64,000 nt of DNA from Nitrososphaeria archaeon (GTDB lineage Archaea; Thermoproteota; Nitrososphaeria; Nitrososphaerales; JAAOZN01). The DNA lies in assembly GCA_029775855.1 (NCBI GenBank), contig JARVJZ010000004.1, positions 68,901 through 132,900 of the forward strand, read 5' to 3'. The first letter of the stretch is position 1. Each line of letters begins with the position of its first letter. The position numbers and the translations under genes were made by a program. Shown piece by piece: positions 15,921 through 24,784 of the stretch. The notes under the pieces were generated by a model. The model was not told where the DNA came from. It searched no databases and worked only from the letters and a program-made list of their open reading frames with translations.

Positions 15921-16946
15921 ATGCCTATGCAGCAAGCTAGGGAAGGAGACTTCATAGAACTCGACGAATACTCTATCTTCGAAGTAAAGGGTCTAAGCCA
16001 CCCATCTTATGGAGTGATAGCGTATCCACGCTACCTACCTAGCGAGAGAGGGGTGAGGATAAGATGTGGCAGAAGGTATCTGAGGCTTTACACCTTTGAA
16101 GAGAGGGAGAAGGTGCTTAAAGGGAGGTTCGCGCAATACTACACCTTTAACCCCTACTACAATAGACTGCTGCCTATAATACCTTGGGGCAGAGTTCAAA
16201 GACACTTCAAACCACAAGATATGGTTAGAGTGTTAAGAGCATCACACAATCTTGCTGGTTTAAGACTAAAGGTGCTGGAGTTCATCGAATATATCTCCAG
16301 AGAAGCGGATGTGCCAACAGATAACCTTGGTATATCAGGCTCCATTTTGCTTGGGTTAGAAGAAGAGAACTCTGACATAGACTTAATCGTGTACGGTCTG
16401 AAAGAATCAGCAAAGGTTAGGGAAGCAATCTTAAACGCTATGGCTGAAGGAAGCGTTTTACGGACTCTCACAGAAGAGAGGCTAAAAGAGCTCTATCTAT
16501 TCAGATCAAGGGATACGGCTATGCGCTATGAAGATTTTAAAAGGGTTGAGCAGAGGAAGAGCAACCAAGGTCTCTTTAAAGATACACTCTTCTTCGTCAG
16601 ATATCTTAGAGAGTGGAGCGAGGTAGAGGAGCGGTATGGTGAATATTCGATTCGAAGATTAGGATACGGTAAGATATATGCTAAAGTTGCTGACGCAAAT
16701 GAAGCACATATGTGCCCCGCAATCTACATCCTAAAAGATGTTACCTTGCTCTCAGGTCCGAGCTGGACAACTATAGATAGGCTAATTACGTGGCGAGGTA
16801 GGTTTGCTGAACAAGCATCTGAAGGCGAAGCTATCGTTGCGCAAGGATTTATGGAGGAAGTATTATTTAGAGATAGAGTGGTTAAGCAGATGGTGGTAGG
16901 TGAAGAGCGCTATGACACCATCCTACCAAAGTGGCGAGAATTATAA
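15921..16946 (+). CDS. Nucleotidyltransferase-domain protein
   Basis: A 341-residue protein with a polymerase-beta-like nucleotidyltransferase motif in its middle: GISGSILLGLEEENSDIDLIVYG (from about residue 136) has the G-S and D-x-D metal ligands. About 100 residues precede it, including a basic segment (YLRLYTFEEREKVLKGRF), and a C-terminal ~150-residue domain ends in a beta-rich tail. This architecture occurs in archaeal proteins of unknown function, possibly RNA- or protein-modifying. It starts 2 nt after cooC, so it may be read through from the ACS operon, but nothing ties it to nickel enzymes. Confidence 0.75.
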   Translation: MPMQQAREGDFIELDEYSIFEVKGLSHPSYGVIAYPRYLPSERGVRIRCGRRYLRLYTFEEREKVLKGRFAQYYTFNPYYNRLLPIIPWGRVQRHFKPQDMVRVLRASHNLAGLRLKVLEFIEYISREADVPTDNLGISGSILLGLEEENSDIDLIVYGLKESAKVREAILNAMAEGSVLRTLTEERLKELYLFRSRDTAMRYEDFKRVEQRKSNQGLFKDTLFFVRYLREWSEVEERYGEYSIRRLGYGKIYAKVADANEAHMCPAIYILKDVTLLSGPSWTTIDRLITWRGRFAEQASEGEAIVAQGFMEEVLFRDRVVKQMVVGEERYDTILPKWREL

Positions 16947-16949
16947 AGC

Positions 16950-18218
16950 CTAAATGTTTTTGAATGTTAATATGCGTTCATACAGATCTAAATTGTCTCT
17001 AACACCCCTCTCTAAGCTATAATGCTGTTCGTAAATAGCCCTTCCCCTTTCTCCTAACCTCCTTCTAAGAGCGTCGTTCGAAAGCAGTGTTAAAAGTGCT
17101 TCAGAAAGCTGCTTCACATCCCCGGGCTTAACAAGATAACCATTGACACCAGGCCAGATCTGCATCATTATACCTCCTGTAGCTGAGCCTATCACGGGTT
17201 TGCTAAAAGCCATCCCTTCGGTGACCGTTAATCCAAAGCCCTCTTTAAGTGAAGGTAGCACTACAACATCACATTCTTCGTATGCTTGCATCAATTCGCT
17301 TCTAGAAACGCTTCCAGCGAATATTACTGTGGAGTGTAAGCCCAACTCTTCTACGAGGTTTCTTAAATACTGCTCATAGACCTTCTTCTCGCTTGTCTTC
17401 AGAACATCCTTGGTCATGGAGCCGTTTCCGATAAATACACATTTAATCTTTGGAAAAGCTTTGACAACCTTTGGCAGTGCTCTTAGTAGCCTATCTTGAC
17501 CCTTTAAGGGGTCGATTCTTGCCACGCATAAAATGATCTTTTCATCTAAACCTATTCCATATTTCCTTCGAAAGTCATTTTTTTGAGGCTTCTCGACTGT
17601 CCCAAATGGATTTATGCATGTAATTTTGTTCCAAGATAAGCCGTGTTCAATAGCATTTGCCACATATGCCCTTGTAGAGAACACCACATTATCATATTCA
17701 GCCATATAGTTGATGACAAAATCCAACCAAACTTTAGGCGTCTCTTCTATAAAAGGGATATGCCAAGTGAAGATCTTAGGTACCTTAAGATCTTTTAACA
17801 ACCAAGCAAGTGGTAGCACCTGATAATCATGGACGTGTAAAATATCGAATGGCTCCTTAGCGTATACTTCTCTTACTCTTTCGGCAAAATGTAAGTTGAC
17901 TGTTAAGTATTCGTTGAATCCGTAGAGGTGTCTGTTTATCAACTTCTCCTCTGATTTCTCTACACCGTGGAAGACCTTTGAAATGAGATCTTTGAATCTT
18001 GTATAACCTTCCATAACCCTTTGCTCTAAATCCTCCTTTGGAGCGCGATAGACCTTTATAGATTCAATCTCATCCTCAATCGATACATCTTTTGGCCTAA
18101 GATGTATTACAGATAGCTTATGTCCTAATTCGTAGCATCGCCGACCAAGCCACAGAAGATAGTATGAAACTCCTCCAGTATAGGGGAAGAAAGATTGGCT
18201 AACCGTGCATATCTTCAT
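16950..18218 (-). CDS. GT4-family glycosyltransferase
   Basis: A 422-residue GT-B fold retaining glycosyltransferase. The N-terminal FPYTGGVSYYLLWLGRRCYELGH and DILHVHDYQVLPLAWLL are acceptor-domain motifs. The C-terminal domain has VARIDPLKGQDRLLRALPKV and the E-x7-E signature EGFGLTVTEGMAFSKPV that binds the sugar nucleotide. The overall layout resembles archaeal trehalose glycosyltransferring synthase (TreT) and other NDP-glucose enzymes, but the substrate cannot be read from sequence. It is soluble. It converges with the nucleotidyltransferase gene (3-nt gap) and follows the coiled-coil gene by 9 nt on the same strand. Confidence 0.85.
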   Translation of the reverse strand: MKICTVSQSFFPYTGGVSYYLLWLGRRCYELGHKLSVIHLRPKDVSIEDEIESIKVYRAPKEDLEQRVMEGYTRFKDLISKVFHGVEKSEEKLINRHLYGFNEYLTVNLHFAERVREVYAKEPFDILHVHDYQVLPLAWLLKDLKVPKIFTWHIPFIEETPKVWLDFVINYMAEYDNVVFSTRAYVANAIEHGLSWNKITCINPFGTVEKPQKNDFRRKYGIGLDEKIILCVARIDPLKGQDRLLRALPKVVKAFPKIKCVFIGNGSMTKDVLKTSEKKVYEQYLRNLVEELGLHSTVIFAGSVSRSELMQAYEECDVVVLPSLKEGFGLTVTEGMAFSKPVIGSATGGIMMQIWPGVNGYLVKPGDVKQLSEALLTLLSNDALRRRLGERGRAIYEQHYSLERGVRDNLDLYERILTFKNI

Positions 18219-18227
18219 CCCAAAGAT

Positions 18228-20162
18228 TCAACTCCGAATCTTAAGAGAGAAACTTTCATACCACTTCTTATCCGTCTTAGGTAAAATGAAGTCGGAGAGT
18301 ATAGCTATTACCTTATCTGCATCACGCGTAGAGAGCCAGCCGCGGAGCTTTAGTTGACCAAGTCCTTCTAAAAGGGTTGTAAGAAAATCGTGGTTTCTGA
18401 GCAGGTTGAGCCGAGCGCATGAGTTAAGCACCTCTTCTTCAAAAGAGTAGTTTTGCTTCATCACCTCATAGAGTCGCTCCTTCACTACTCGGTCAAAGCT
18501 CTTTAGCATTATCTCTAAAGATAACTTCTTTGACCAAGGTGTTTTGTAGACTTGTTTGACCTTTATGGGTGTGTATAGTGAATATCGACGCTCAGTTAAC
18601 GTCTCAAAGCATACCAAGTAGAGGGGGATCTGGATTAAAGTAGGTGCTTCAAGCTCAAGGCTCTTAGGAAGATATATTGCCGCGCCGTAGAAACTATGGA
18701 TGAAAGACCTTTTCAATTCGATTAGTCTTTCTACTTGCGCGGTAATCTCATTACTTCTCCATCTAATTTCATCAATTCTTCTTCTAAGCGCCTCAAGCCT
18801 AATTGCCATCTCAAGCTGTAGAGCAGCAATCTTTAATCTTACCTCATCAGACTTCAGCCTATACTCTCTATCAACCCTAAGGATCTCATCATGTCTCCTC
18901 TTTTTGAAATCCTCTATTTGATGAGGAATGCTTGCAAGCTGCGCCTTATTCTCTACAGTCGATGCATCAAGGTCTTTAATAGCCTTCTCTATATCAGAGA
19001 TCTGCTTGTTTAAGTTAACTATCTCTTCTTGAAGTCTTAAGCGTTTTTCATCCTCATCGCCAAGTTCCTTCTTCAATCTTAAGATAACTTCGTTAACCCT
19101 ATTTATCTCTAGGCTGAGCTTTGATAAGCGTTCTCTTGTCACGCTCAGCTCGGATGCAACGCCTTTTTGTTCCTCCGCTAACCCTTCTAAACGGATCTGC
19201 TCCATCTTTAAGTTTTCAAGTTTAAGCAATTGTTCTTCAATTTCGTTGGATATTTCGTTTCGTCTACTCTGTGGCGCATTCAGCTGTTTTAGTAAAGCTT
19301 CTCTCGACTGTTGTAGTGTTTTAAGCATTTTAAGACATTCGCTCCGCTTTTGTTGAAGCTGTTGTATTTCGCTTTGCAGCCTTTGCTGCTCGTTTAGCAG
19401 AGATTTAACCTCTTCATCCATCTTTTTCTCAAGCTCAGACACCTTCGATTGATACATCACCCTTAAGTCTTCTAGTTTAGCGGTTACTCTCGCTTCTTCT
19501 ATTAGCGTCTGATACTCTTTCTGAATCTTCTCAGATTCCTCCTTAAGCTTATTCACCCATTCGCTTGTTAAAGCTGTAAGTTTTTTCCTAACAGAGCCGA
19601 GAGCCTCGATCTCTGCTTCAGCCTCCCTTAACATCTTTACGAAGGTTGAGACTTGTTGCCAAGAAACTTTAGGGCTTAGCGAGAGTGCATTAACTACAGA
19701 TTCCTTCTTATAATGAAGGATGTATCTTTGCAGTTCGGAGACCAAATCTTTATTCGAAATAAGGCTGAGTATAAACGGTCTAGAAGCTTTAACACTAAAG
19801 AATGTAAAAGTATGCCTCCTTAAAGTATCAAGGTATTCTTCACCAGACCTCGACCTTTCAAGATCTTCGACAAAATCCTCAAAGCTTTGAAGTTCATCAT
19901 AACAGAACGCTTGAGGAAAGAGCTCAAGGGCATCAATAACCAGACCCTTTCCATCCTTCCAAGGAGTGATCCAAGCAGAGTAGTAGATTTTAGATACAAG
20001 GGCGATCTTTGAGGCGTATCTAGATTTCTTAAATAGACGTTTACACTCTTGCTCAAGGAAAAGGAAGAATAGAGCAGATTCTACGTCTTTTGTGAACCCT
20101 TTTATCCATCCCTTCTTATCTTCGTCAAGCGCATATGGTAGTATAATCGGTGTTTCCTCCAA
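18228..20162 (-). CDS. Large coiled-coil protein of unknown function
   Basis: A 644-residue protein. Residues ~1-185 are a globular alpha/beta region (KGWIKGFTKDVESALFFLFLEQECKR...). Residues ~190-480 are almost uninterrupted heptad-rich coiled coil (many EQLLKLENLKMEQIRLEGL-like runs, Q/E/K/L rich). The last ~160 residues form a globular C-terminus with YSLYTPIKVKQVYKTPWSKKLS. No Walker motif is present, so it is not an SMC/Rad50 ATPase, and no signal peptide or membrane helix is seen. The family is not recognised. It may be a scaffold or cytoskeletal protein. It is upstream of the glycosyltransferase in the same orientation. Confidence 0.75.
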   Translation of the reverse strand: MEETPIILPYALDEDKKGWIKGFTKDVESALFFLFLEQECKRLFKKSRYASKIALVSKIYYSAWITPWKDGKGLVIDALELFPQAFCYDELQSFEDFVEDLERSRSGEEYLDTLRRHTFTFFSVKASRPFILSLISNKDLVSELQRYILHYKKESVVNALSLSPKVSWQQVSTFVKMLREAEAEIEALGSVRKKLTALTSEWVNKLKEESEKIQKEYQTLIEEARVTAKLEDLRVMYQSKVSELEKKMDEEVKSLLNEQQRLQSEIQQLQQKRSECLKMLKTLQQSREALLKQLNAPQSRRNEISNEIEEQLLKLENLKMEQIRLEGLAEEQKGVASELSVTRERLSKLSLEINRVNEVILRLKKELGDEDEKRLRLQEEIVNLNKQISDIEKAIKDLDASTVENKAQLASIPHQIEDFKKRRHDEILRVDREYRLKSDEVRLKIAALQLEMAIRLEALRRRIDEIRWRSNEITAQVERLIELKRSFIHSFYGAAIYLPKSLELEAPTLIQIPLYLVCFETLTERRYSLYTPIKVKQVYKTPWSKKLSLEIMLKSFDRVVKERLYEVMKQNYSFEEEVLNSCARLNLLRNHDFLTTLLEGLGQLKLRGWLSTRDADKVIAILSDFILPKTDKKWYESFSLKIRS

Positions 20163-20335
20163 TACTAAAAGCCTCTATTTGCCTTCTTAGAAGGGCTGAG
20201 CTAATAAGGTTTTCCTGAACAATGTAAAGCTCTCTATAAAACTCATCATTGTTGTAAAGAGTCTACCTTAGGACACTCACACTTGATGAATGGAAAGCTT
20301 AAAGTTTAATAGCGGATTTTCGTAGCCTGAGGTAT

Positions 20336-20620
20336 ATGAGTGAAGAGGAGGCCGAAGAGAGCGTCTTCCACAAGAAGCTCAAGGTAAAGTTAAAGGCTAA
20401 AGGTAAGGAGGGGAAGATCATCTTCCTCAAAGAATATCTTGAGTTCCTCCTTAAAAACAACCGCACTCTACCACCAGACTTTCCTACCTTCTGCAGAGAA
20501 GTTATGGGGTTGGATGAGAGAAACGGCACCATTCACATAAAGATATGGAATGAAAGAAATGAGCTAGTAGAATTTGTGAGATCCATGAACTACGATTATA
20601 GGATAGATCAGTATGACTGA
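20336..20620 (+). CDS. Small basic protein, unknown, translationally coupled to fae-hps
   Basis: A 94-residue soluble protein, lysine-rich in the N-terminal half ([21 protein letters not shown]), then [39 protein letters not shown] and an acidic, tyrosine-rich end. The single cysteine gives no metal site. The family is not recognised. ATG 20336 follows a TATA-like TTTAATAG near 20305. Its last 8 nt overlap the start of fae-hps, which suggests coupled translation and a role linked to formaldehyde handling; that is inference from position only. Confidence 0.65.
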   Translation: MSEEEAEESVFHKKLKVKLKAKGKEGKIIFLKEYLEFLLKNNRTLPPDFPTFCREVMGLDERNGTIHIKIWNERNELVEFVRSMNYDYRIDQYD

Positions 20621-21797
20621 CTTTCTGGTAGGAGAAGCGTTAATAGGTGAAGAGCCTGAAGTAGCACATATAGACCTCATCATAGGTAGTAAGAACGGCC
20701 CAGCGGGTCAAGCCTTCGCAAACGCTCTAGCACAACCAAGGCTTGGACATACCCCCATACTCGCAGTGATCAGACCAAACCTACCTACTAAACCCTCAAC
20801 CCTCATAGTTCCAAAGGTTACCATAAGAGATCTTGAAGACGCTGAAAAGGTCTTTGGACCTGCACAGAGCGCAGTCGCTAAAGCTGTTGCTGACGCCGTT
20901 GAAGAGGGTATCATACCTAAGGAGCGAGCTGAAGATTATGTAGTTATAGTTTCTGTCTTCATTCACCCAAAAGGGAAGGACTATCAGCGAATTTACAGAT
21001 ATAATTACGCTGCAACTAAACTAGCACTCCAGAGGGCTTTGACAAACTTCCCAGATATAGATAAAGTTTTAGAGGAGAAGGATAAAGCGATACACGGCAT
21101 GGTGGGCTTTAGAATAAACAACCTTAAGAAGCCTCCTTACTTAGAAGTTGCTTTAGATATCCCAGATTGGAGGCGTGTTGAAGCTATAATCAAAGCGCTG
21201 CCTAGAAGCGATGCAATAGTTTTAGAGGCAGGTACACCATTAATCAAAAGATATGGTGTTGAAGTTATTCAAAAGATTCATCAGCTTAGACCCGAATCTG
21301 TTGTAATCGCTGATATGAAGACGCTTGATGTGGGAAATATTGAAGCAAGAATGGCTGGGGACGCTACCGCAGATGTCGTAGGTTTCTCAGCGCTCGCACC
21401 CATAAAGACGATAGAGCGGTTTATAGACGAATGCAAAAAGATCGGCACACTATCACTTATGGACACCATAAACGTTCCGAACCCAATAGAGGTACTCAAG
21501 AAGCTGAAGGTGAAGCCTGATATCGTCGAGATCCATAGGGCTATAGACGTCGAAGACGAAGCATACGCGTGGGGCAACATCAAAGAAATAAGAGAAGTCT
21601 GCGGCAAAGTATTGATAGCGGTTGCAGGTGGAATAAGGCTTGAAAGTGTAGAAGCGGCGTTAAAGGCTGGCGCGGACATCCTTGTAGTTGGCAGAGCGAT
21701 AACAGCAGCCAAAGATGTTACTGGTGCGGCAAGAGCGTTTCTCCAAAAGATGGGTGTCGAAGAAGTAGACCAATTCAGAGTTATGACAGACTTCTAA
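20613..21797 (+). CDS. fae-hps: Bifunctional formaldehyde-activating enzyme / 3-hexulose-6-phosphate synthase
   Basis: A 394-residue fusion. Residues ~1-165 are Fae, which condenses formaldehyde with tetrahydromethanopterin; the active-site histidine is in [15 protein letters not shown] (His19), and [21 protein letters not shown] follows. Residues ~172-394 are Hps ([52 protein letters not shown]), which makes or cleaves hexulose-6-phosphate. In archaea this fusion runs mainly backward, releasing formaldehyde from fructose-6-phosphate to make ribulose-5-phosphate, with Fae capturing it. It implies tetrahydromethanopterin in the cell, in line with the corrinoid protein and the Mer-like gene. 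It overlaps the small upstream gene by 8 nt. Confidence 0.94.
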   Translation: MTDFLVGEALIGEEPEVAHIDLIIGSKNGPAGQAFANALAQPRLGHTPILAVIRPNLPTKPSTLIVPKVTIRDLEDAEKVFGPAQSAVAKAVADAVEEGIIPKERAEDYVVIVSVFIHPKGKDYQRIYRYNYAATKLALQRALTNFPDIDKVLEEKDKAIHGMVGFRINNLKKPPYLEVALDIPDWRRVEAIIKALPRSDAIVLEAGTPLIKRYGVEVIQKIHQLRPESVVIADMKTLDVGNIEARMAGDATADVVGFSALAPIKTIERFIDECKKIGTLSLMDTINVPNPIEVLKKLKVKPDIVEIHRAIDVEDEAYAWGNIKEIREVCGKVLIAVAGGIRLESVEAALKAGADILVVGRAITAAKDVTGAARAFLQKMGVEEVDQFRVMTDF

Positions 21798-21827
21798 ATC
21801 ACATCACTCATAACCGTTAAGCATCAT

Positions 21828-22028
21828 CTACTTTATTCGAGCCACTAATGTGATTAATCCTGACACTGCTAGCAAGGCTGAAATTAGGTAAAATGTAGAT
21901 GCTACAGAAGGATGAAGTGGAGTAGTTGCTGTAAGATATGCGGTCAACAGCCCCATAACTACGAAGATCAACGCAATCAGCTTAATTAATATATTCATTC
22001 TTGAGCGGTAGATCTCTTTCTTCTCCAT
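21828..22028 (-). CDS. Small two-helix membrane protein
   Basis: A 66-residue protein with two predicted transmembrane helices (IKLIALIFVVMGLLTAYLTA and TFYLISALLAVSGLITLVA) and a basic N-terminus MEKKEIYRSR. I use ATG 22028; the frame stays open further upstream, but that part would run into the promoter and start of the divergent gene. The family is not recognised. It is 30 nt from the end of fae-hps (convergent) and next to a cluster of other membrane proteins. Moderate confidence that it is expressed. Confidence 0.45.
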   Translation of the reverse strand: MEKKEIYRSRMNILIKLIALIFVVMGLLTAYLTATTPLHPSVASTFYLISALLAVSGLITLVARIK

Positions 22029-22140
22029 ATGCCGACTACACCCTATACTGATACTCTTCTTATTCCTTTCTATAATATTTAACTTTAGGCTGATTCGAAC
22101 TAAAAGCTTAAGATAGCCTCTAACCCAATATAATACTGAA

Positions 22141-22641
22141 ATGCCTAAAGATGGCTGGGCGGCTTTATACAGAAAATTATCTTTAGTAAATGCGGTAGTG
22201 GCATCAATATGGACGATAATACTTCTACTGCGGATTAAACCCTTCTCATATCTACTACCAATAATTGCTGATGGCGGGCCCGGTACTTGGCTTATACTTG
22301 GATACATTCTCTATGTAATAGTAGGGTTCTGCGGCTTTCTAGGGTTTTCAACGTTCTTTTCACATCTTGAAAGAGCGGGTTATGTGGTAAATGATAAGCT
22401 GACCACTTTTGGTGTTGTAGCGCTTTTTGTAGGCTCCACATCAGCCACAGTCCTCTTAGGGTTAGGCGGGGCTTTGGGTGGCTATGCTAGGACTGTGCAA
22501 CACCTACCTCTACATCAAATTCAAGCTATACTAGAGCCGTTCGTCGATGTCATAACCTCTTTCACCATTTTGACGGTTGTAGGTGTTTTAATTAATGTGG
22601 CAGTAATTGCCAGAGCGGAACGGACTCCTAAAGGCGACTAG
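22141..22641 (+). CDS. Four-helix membrane protein (paralogue of the gene at 23561)
   Basis: A 166-residue integral membrane protein with four hydrophobic helices. The block ADGGPGTWLILGYILYVIVG followed by FFSHLE is shared with the downstream minus-strand protein (AGGSAGTWFFVGYITYIVVG then FYHHIE), as is a later histidine before EP (LHQIQAILEP against VHPLIAGYVEP). Two conserved histidines in a small four-helix membrane protein could ligate heme, but this is inference. The family is not recognised by me. It is followed by the ectodomain protein with a 1-nt gap if that gene starts at 22643, suggesting a two-gene unit. Confidence 0.75.
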   Translation: MPKDGWAALYRKLSLVNAVVASIWTIILLLRIKPFSYLLPIIADGGPGTWLILGYILYVIVGFCGFLGFSTFFSHLERAGYVVNDKLTTFGVVALFVGSTSATVLLGLGGALGGYARTVQHLPLHQIQAILEPFVDVITSFTILTVVGVLINVAVIARAERTPKGD

Positions 22642-22642
22642 C

Positions 22643-23548
22643 GTGCACTTCATCTGTAAGAATCTATCTATTATTGCGGTGTTTGCACTTATTTCGCTAA
22701 CCTACTACAATGTGTATGCTGAGATTATCGCTAAAGGGGAGGAAGCTGAACCTTGGGTTGAAGTAAGGCTACCTTGGGCGCTTGGTGTTGTGTTCTCTGA
22801 CGGCACTCTGCTTGAAAATGGTGTTAGATTAGACTGGAGTAAAGTTTCAAATATAACATTAGTCGCAAAACTGCCTAACATAAGCTGGACTGACAACACT
22901 ATATATCTAATTCTCTCAGCAATGAACATATATGGTGAAGTTATACAAGTAGCGGCGGGTCTTAACCCTAATGAGCAGATGTGGCAAGTATACGCCTTCT
23001 ACATAAGCGACATTACACATTATCCTCAAACATATATTTGGATCGCAAACCGCTCTCTGCCGCAGATCATGCCTGGGGAAAGAGTTGCCCTTGCGCTGCA
23101 TCTAATCGAAGATGAGGGTTGGCGTTTTACTGCACAGAACCTTAACACGGGAGATGCATCTAACGGGTTATTTCCAGCCGGTAAAGTTAGACTTAAAAAC
23201 GGAGAGCATGAGGTCTTCGCATTAGAATCATACACCACAAACCCAATTGTGTTCAGGGAGATGGATGAAGCTGTTCTTGAAGGCATCTACGTAGATGGAT
23301 TTAAGATCGTAGGTGAAGGATATCTGCTTGGAGGCTGGGATCCTCTACATAAACCGCTTTTCTTAGTAGGTGGCGGAAACGTACCTGGCTTCATATCGGT
23401 AGTGAAGAGTTCGAACCAATATAAGTGGGTTTACAGCCAAGCCGAATCTTGGGAATCCTCTGTTGCACCGCTCTATGTAGGCTTAGCATATGCATCAGCT
23501 ATAATACTTGTCATAGTATTAGCGGTCGTATTTAAAAAAGAGAAGTGA
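22643..23548 (+). CDS. Membrane-anchored extracellular protein, unknown
   Basis: About 301 residues. An N-terminal hydrophobic segment (IIAVFALISLTYYNVYA) is a probable signal peptide or anchor. An all-beta ectodomain of ~240 residues, rich in aromatic residues and N-x-S/T sites, follows, and a C-terminal membrane helix (YVGLAYASAIILVIVLAVVF) ends in a positive tail KKEK, so the ectodomain faces outside. I prefer GTG 22643, one base after the stop of the preceding gene; a start at 22607 is possible. The segment LTLVAKLPNISW...IYLILSAMNIYG resembles carbohydrate- or heme-binding beta sandwiches in general shape only. It forms a locus with the two four-helix membrane proteins. Confidence 0.7.
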   Translation: MHFICKNLSIIAVFALISLTYYNVYAEIIAKGEEAEPWVEVRLPWALGVVFSDGTLLENGVRLDWSKVSNITLVAKLPNISWTDNTIYLILSAMNIYGEVIQVAAGLNPNEQMWQVYAFYISDITHYPQTYIWIANRSLPQIMPGERVALALHLIEDEGWRFTAQNLNTGDASNGLFPAGKVRLKNGEHEVFALESYTTNPIVFREMDEAVLEGIYVDGFKIVGEGYLLGGWDPLHKPLFLVGGGNVPGFISVVKSSNQYKWVYSQAESWESSVAPLYVGLAYASAIILVIVLAVVFKKEK

Positions 23549-23560
23549 TTGAAGCTTCAG

Positions 23561-24118
23561 CTACTTCTTTCTAAGGTAGGTAACTATGTAGCCAAATCCA
23601 CCTGCTAAGACGCCAATGCATAAAGCTATTATGAAGTAGCCGATAGGCTCCACATAGCCCGCTATAAGTGGATGCACTTGTCCTGGGTTTGTAATGCCTA
23701 AGCCTCCTAGCTGGGTTGGTTGGAGAGCTTTACCCCCGGTGTAGCCAGCTATCATCAGAAGCCAAGTTGCACCTGCGACCCCAACATTCATAAGTATAAA
23801 GTGAAGGCTTGCCAGCACGTTCCCTAGGCCTTTAAATGGCTTTTTCAAGTTGACTTCGATGTGATGATAGAATAGGCTTGTTACGGCAACGCCTATTACC
23901 CCGACAACGATGTATGTTATGTAGCCTACAAAGAACCATGTTCCAGCGCTGCCTCCAGCTATTATTCTCGATATAGGAGGTGTCACGAAAGGTGCTATGA
24001 TTAGTATTGTCCAAAATAAAGCTCCTGCGCCTTGAGCTACTGCCGCCCATATGAATCTATTTGCCCATTTACTTACGGTAGTTGCTTCGCTCATATATTT
24101 GGTAATGAACTCTATCAT
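23561..24118 (-). CDS. Four-helix membrane protein (paralogue of the gene at 22141)
   Basis: About 185 residues with four membrane helices (WAAVAQGAGALFWTILII, GTWFFVGYITYIVVGVIGVA, SLHFILMNVGVAGATWLL, YFIIALCIGVLAGGFGYIV). It shares the GG-x2-GTW-x3-GY-x2-Y-x-VVG and F-x-HHIE signatures with the upstream gene. The start is ATG 24118 or 24094; the reading frame extends to 24190 but an AT-rich TATA element at 24137-24162 marks the promoter. It converges on the ectodomain gene. The conserved histidines could be heme ligands. The function is not recognised. A role in electron transfer is a guess from residue pattern only. Confidence 0.75.
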   Translation of the reverse strand: MIEFITKYMSEATTVSKWANRFIWAAVAQGAGALFWTILIIAPFVTPPISRIIAGGSAGTWFFVGYITYIVVGVIGVAVTSLFYHHIEVNLKKPFKGLGNVLASLHFILMNVGVAGATWLLMIAGYTGGKALQPTQLGGLGITNPGQVHPLIAGYVEPIGYFIIALCIGVLAGGFGYIVTYLRKK

Positions 24119-24211
24119 GATATAAACATTACTACTATATTTTTTACAAAAATATATAGAATCCCTAAATTCAGGTGTTTCATCCACCAATACTAATTTC
24201 GTGAAATAATT

Positions 24212-24769
24212 TTATTGGATTGGAGACTTTTCTCCTTGAAGTGCAACAAAACCTTCAGCTCCACCTTCCCTTATAAGCCAGAGTTTGAAGGCGTAGCCGC
24301 ATCCACACCTAAGAAGTAGCTGACCTAAGTAGGTATCTTGAGGTGGTACACCAATATCAAGTTGCTTAAACGTCTCTTCTAAGAGTGGTAGCTTATAAGG
24401 TGAAGTTAGAGAAACGATTATCTTACCTCCTTGGTCTACGAGAGTTGAAAGCAGCTTAAAGAGATCGAGATCAACACCTTCAACCGTGAGATCAACTACT
24501 TCACCGCCTTCGAAGAAGATAAGGTAGCAGTAGTCTATATCAAAGTATGAAGGAAGATTTATTGATGCTCTACCTACGCTATAGAAGCCTTCTATCATCG
24601 AATTGATTGAGATCTTACCTTGTTTTAACCCTTTTAGCTGAAAATATCTGCATTCCTTCTCGCGGCCTTTTGGTCTAAGTATCGTAGGAACGGTCAGCTT
24701 GAGGTTTCCAATCTTCTTACCCTCTAAACTCCTTAACCTTTCTTCTGGGTCTTTATATGCTCTCAGCAA
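24212..24769 (-). CDS. DUF1122-like protein
   Basis: A 185-residue soluble protein. The C-terminal block GVPPQDTYLGQLLLRCGCGYAFKLW with the ending EGGAEGFVALQGEKS fits the pattern I recall for the DUF1122 family (GxPP-T-LG-LL ... EGG-EG-LQ-EK) of archaea and thermophilic bacteria. No enzymatic motif is visible. The central part holds beta strands (YCYLIFFEGGEVVDLTVEGV, GGKIIVSLTSPY). It lies 15 nt downstream of the AbrB-PhoU gene on the same strand, so it may be co-transcribed with it. The family call is from memory of the motif and would need a profile search. Confidence 0.6.
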   Translation of the reverse strand: MLRAYKDPEERLRSLEGKKIGNLKLTVPTILRPKGREKECRYFQLKGLKQGKISINSMIEGFYSVGRASINLPSYFDIDYCYLIFFEGGEVVDLTVEGVDLDLFKLLSTLVDQGGKIIVSLTSPYKLPLLEETFKQLDIGVPPQDTYLGQLLLRCGCGYAFKLWLIREGGAEGFVALQGEKSPIQ

Positions 24770-24784
24770 GTTAGACCCCTACGT

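Noticed and set aside
20283-20330. Possible box C/D sRNA (TTGATGA then CTGA 37 nt later)
   Set aside because: There is no internal D'/C' pair, and the stretch covers the promoter of the next gene; boxes this short occur by chance.
22029-22307. Long N-terminal extension of the 66-residue membrane protein
   Set aside because: It would overlap the start and coding part of the opposite gene and has no protein-like pattern; ATG 22028 is sufficient.
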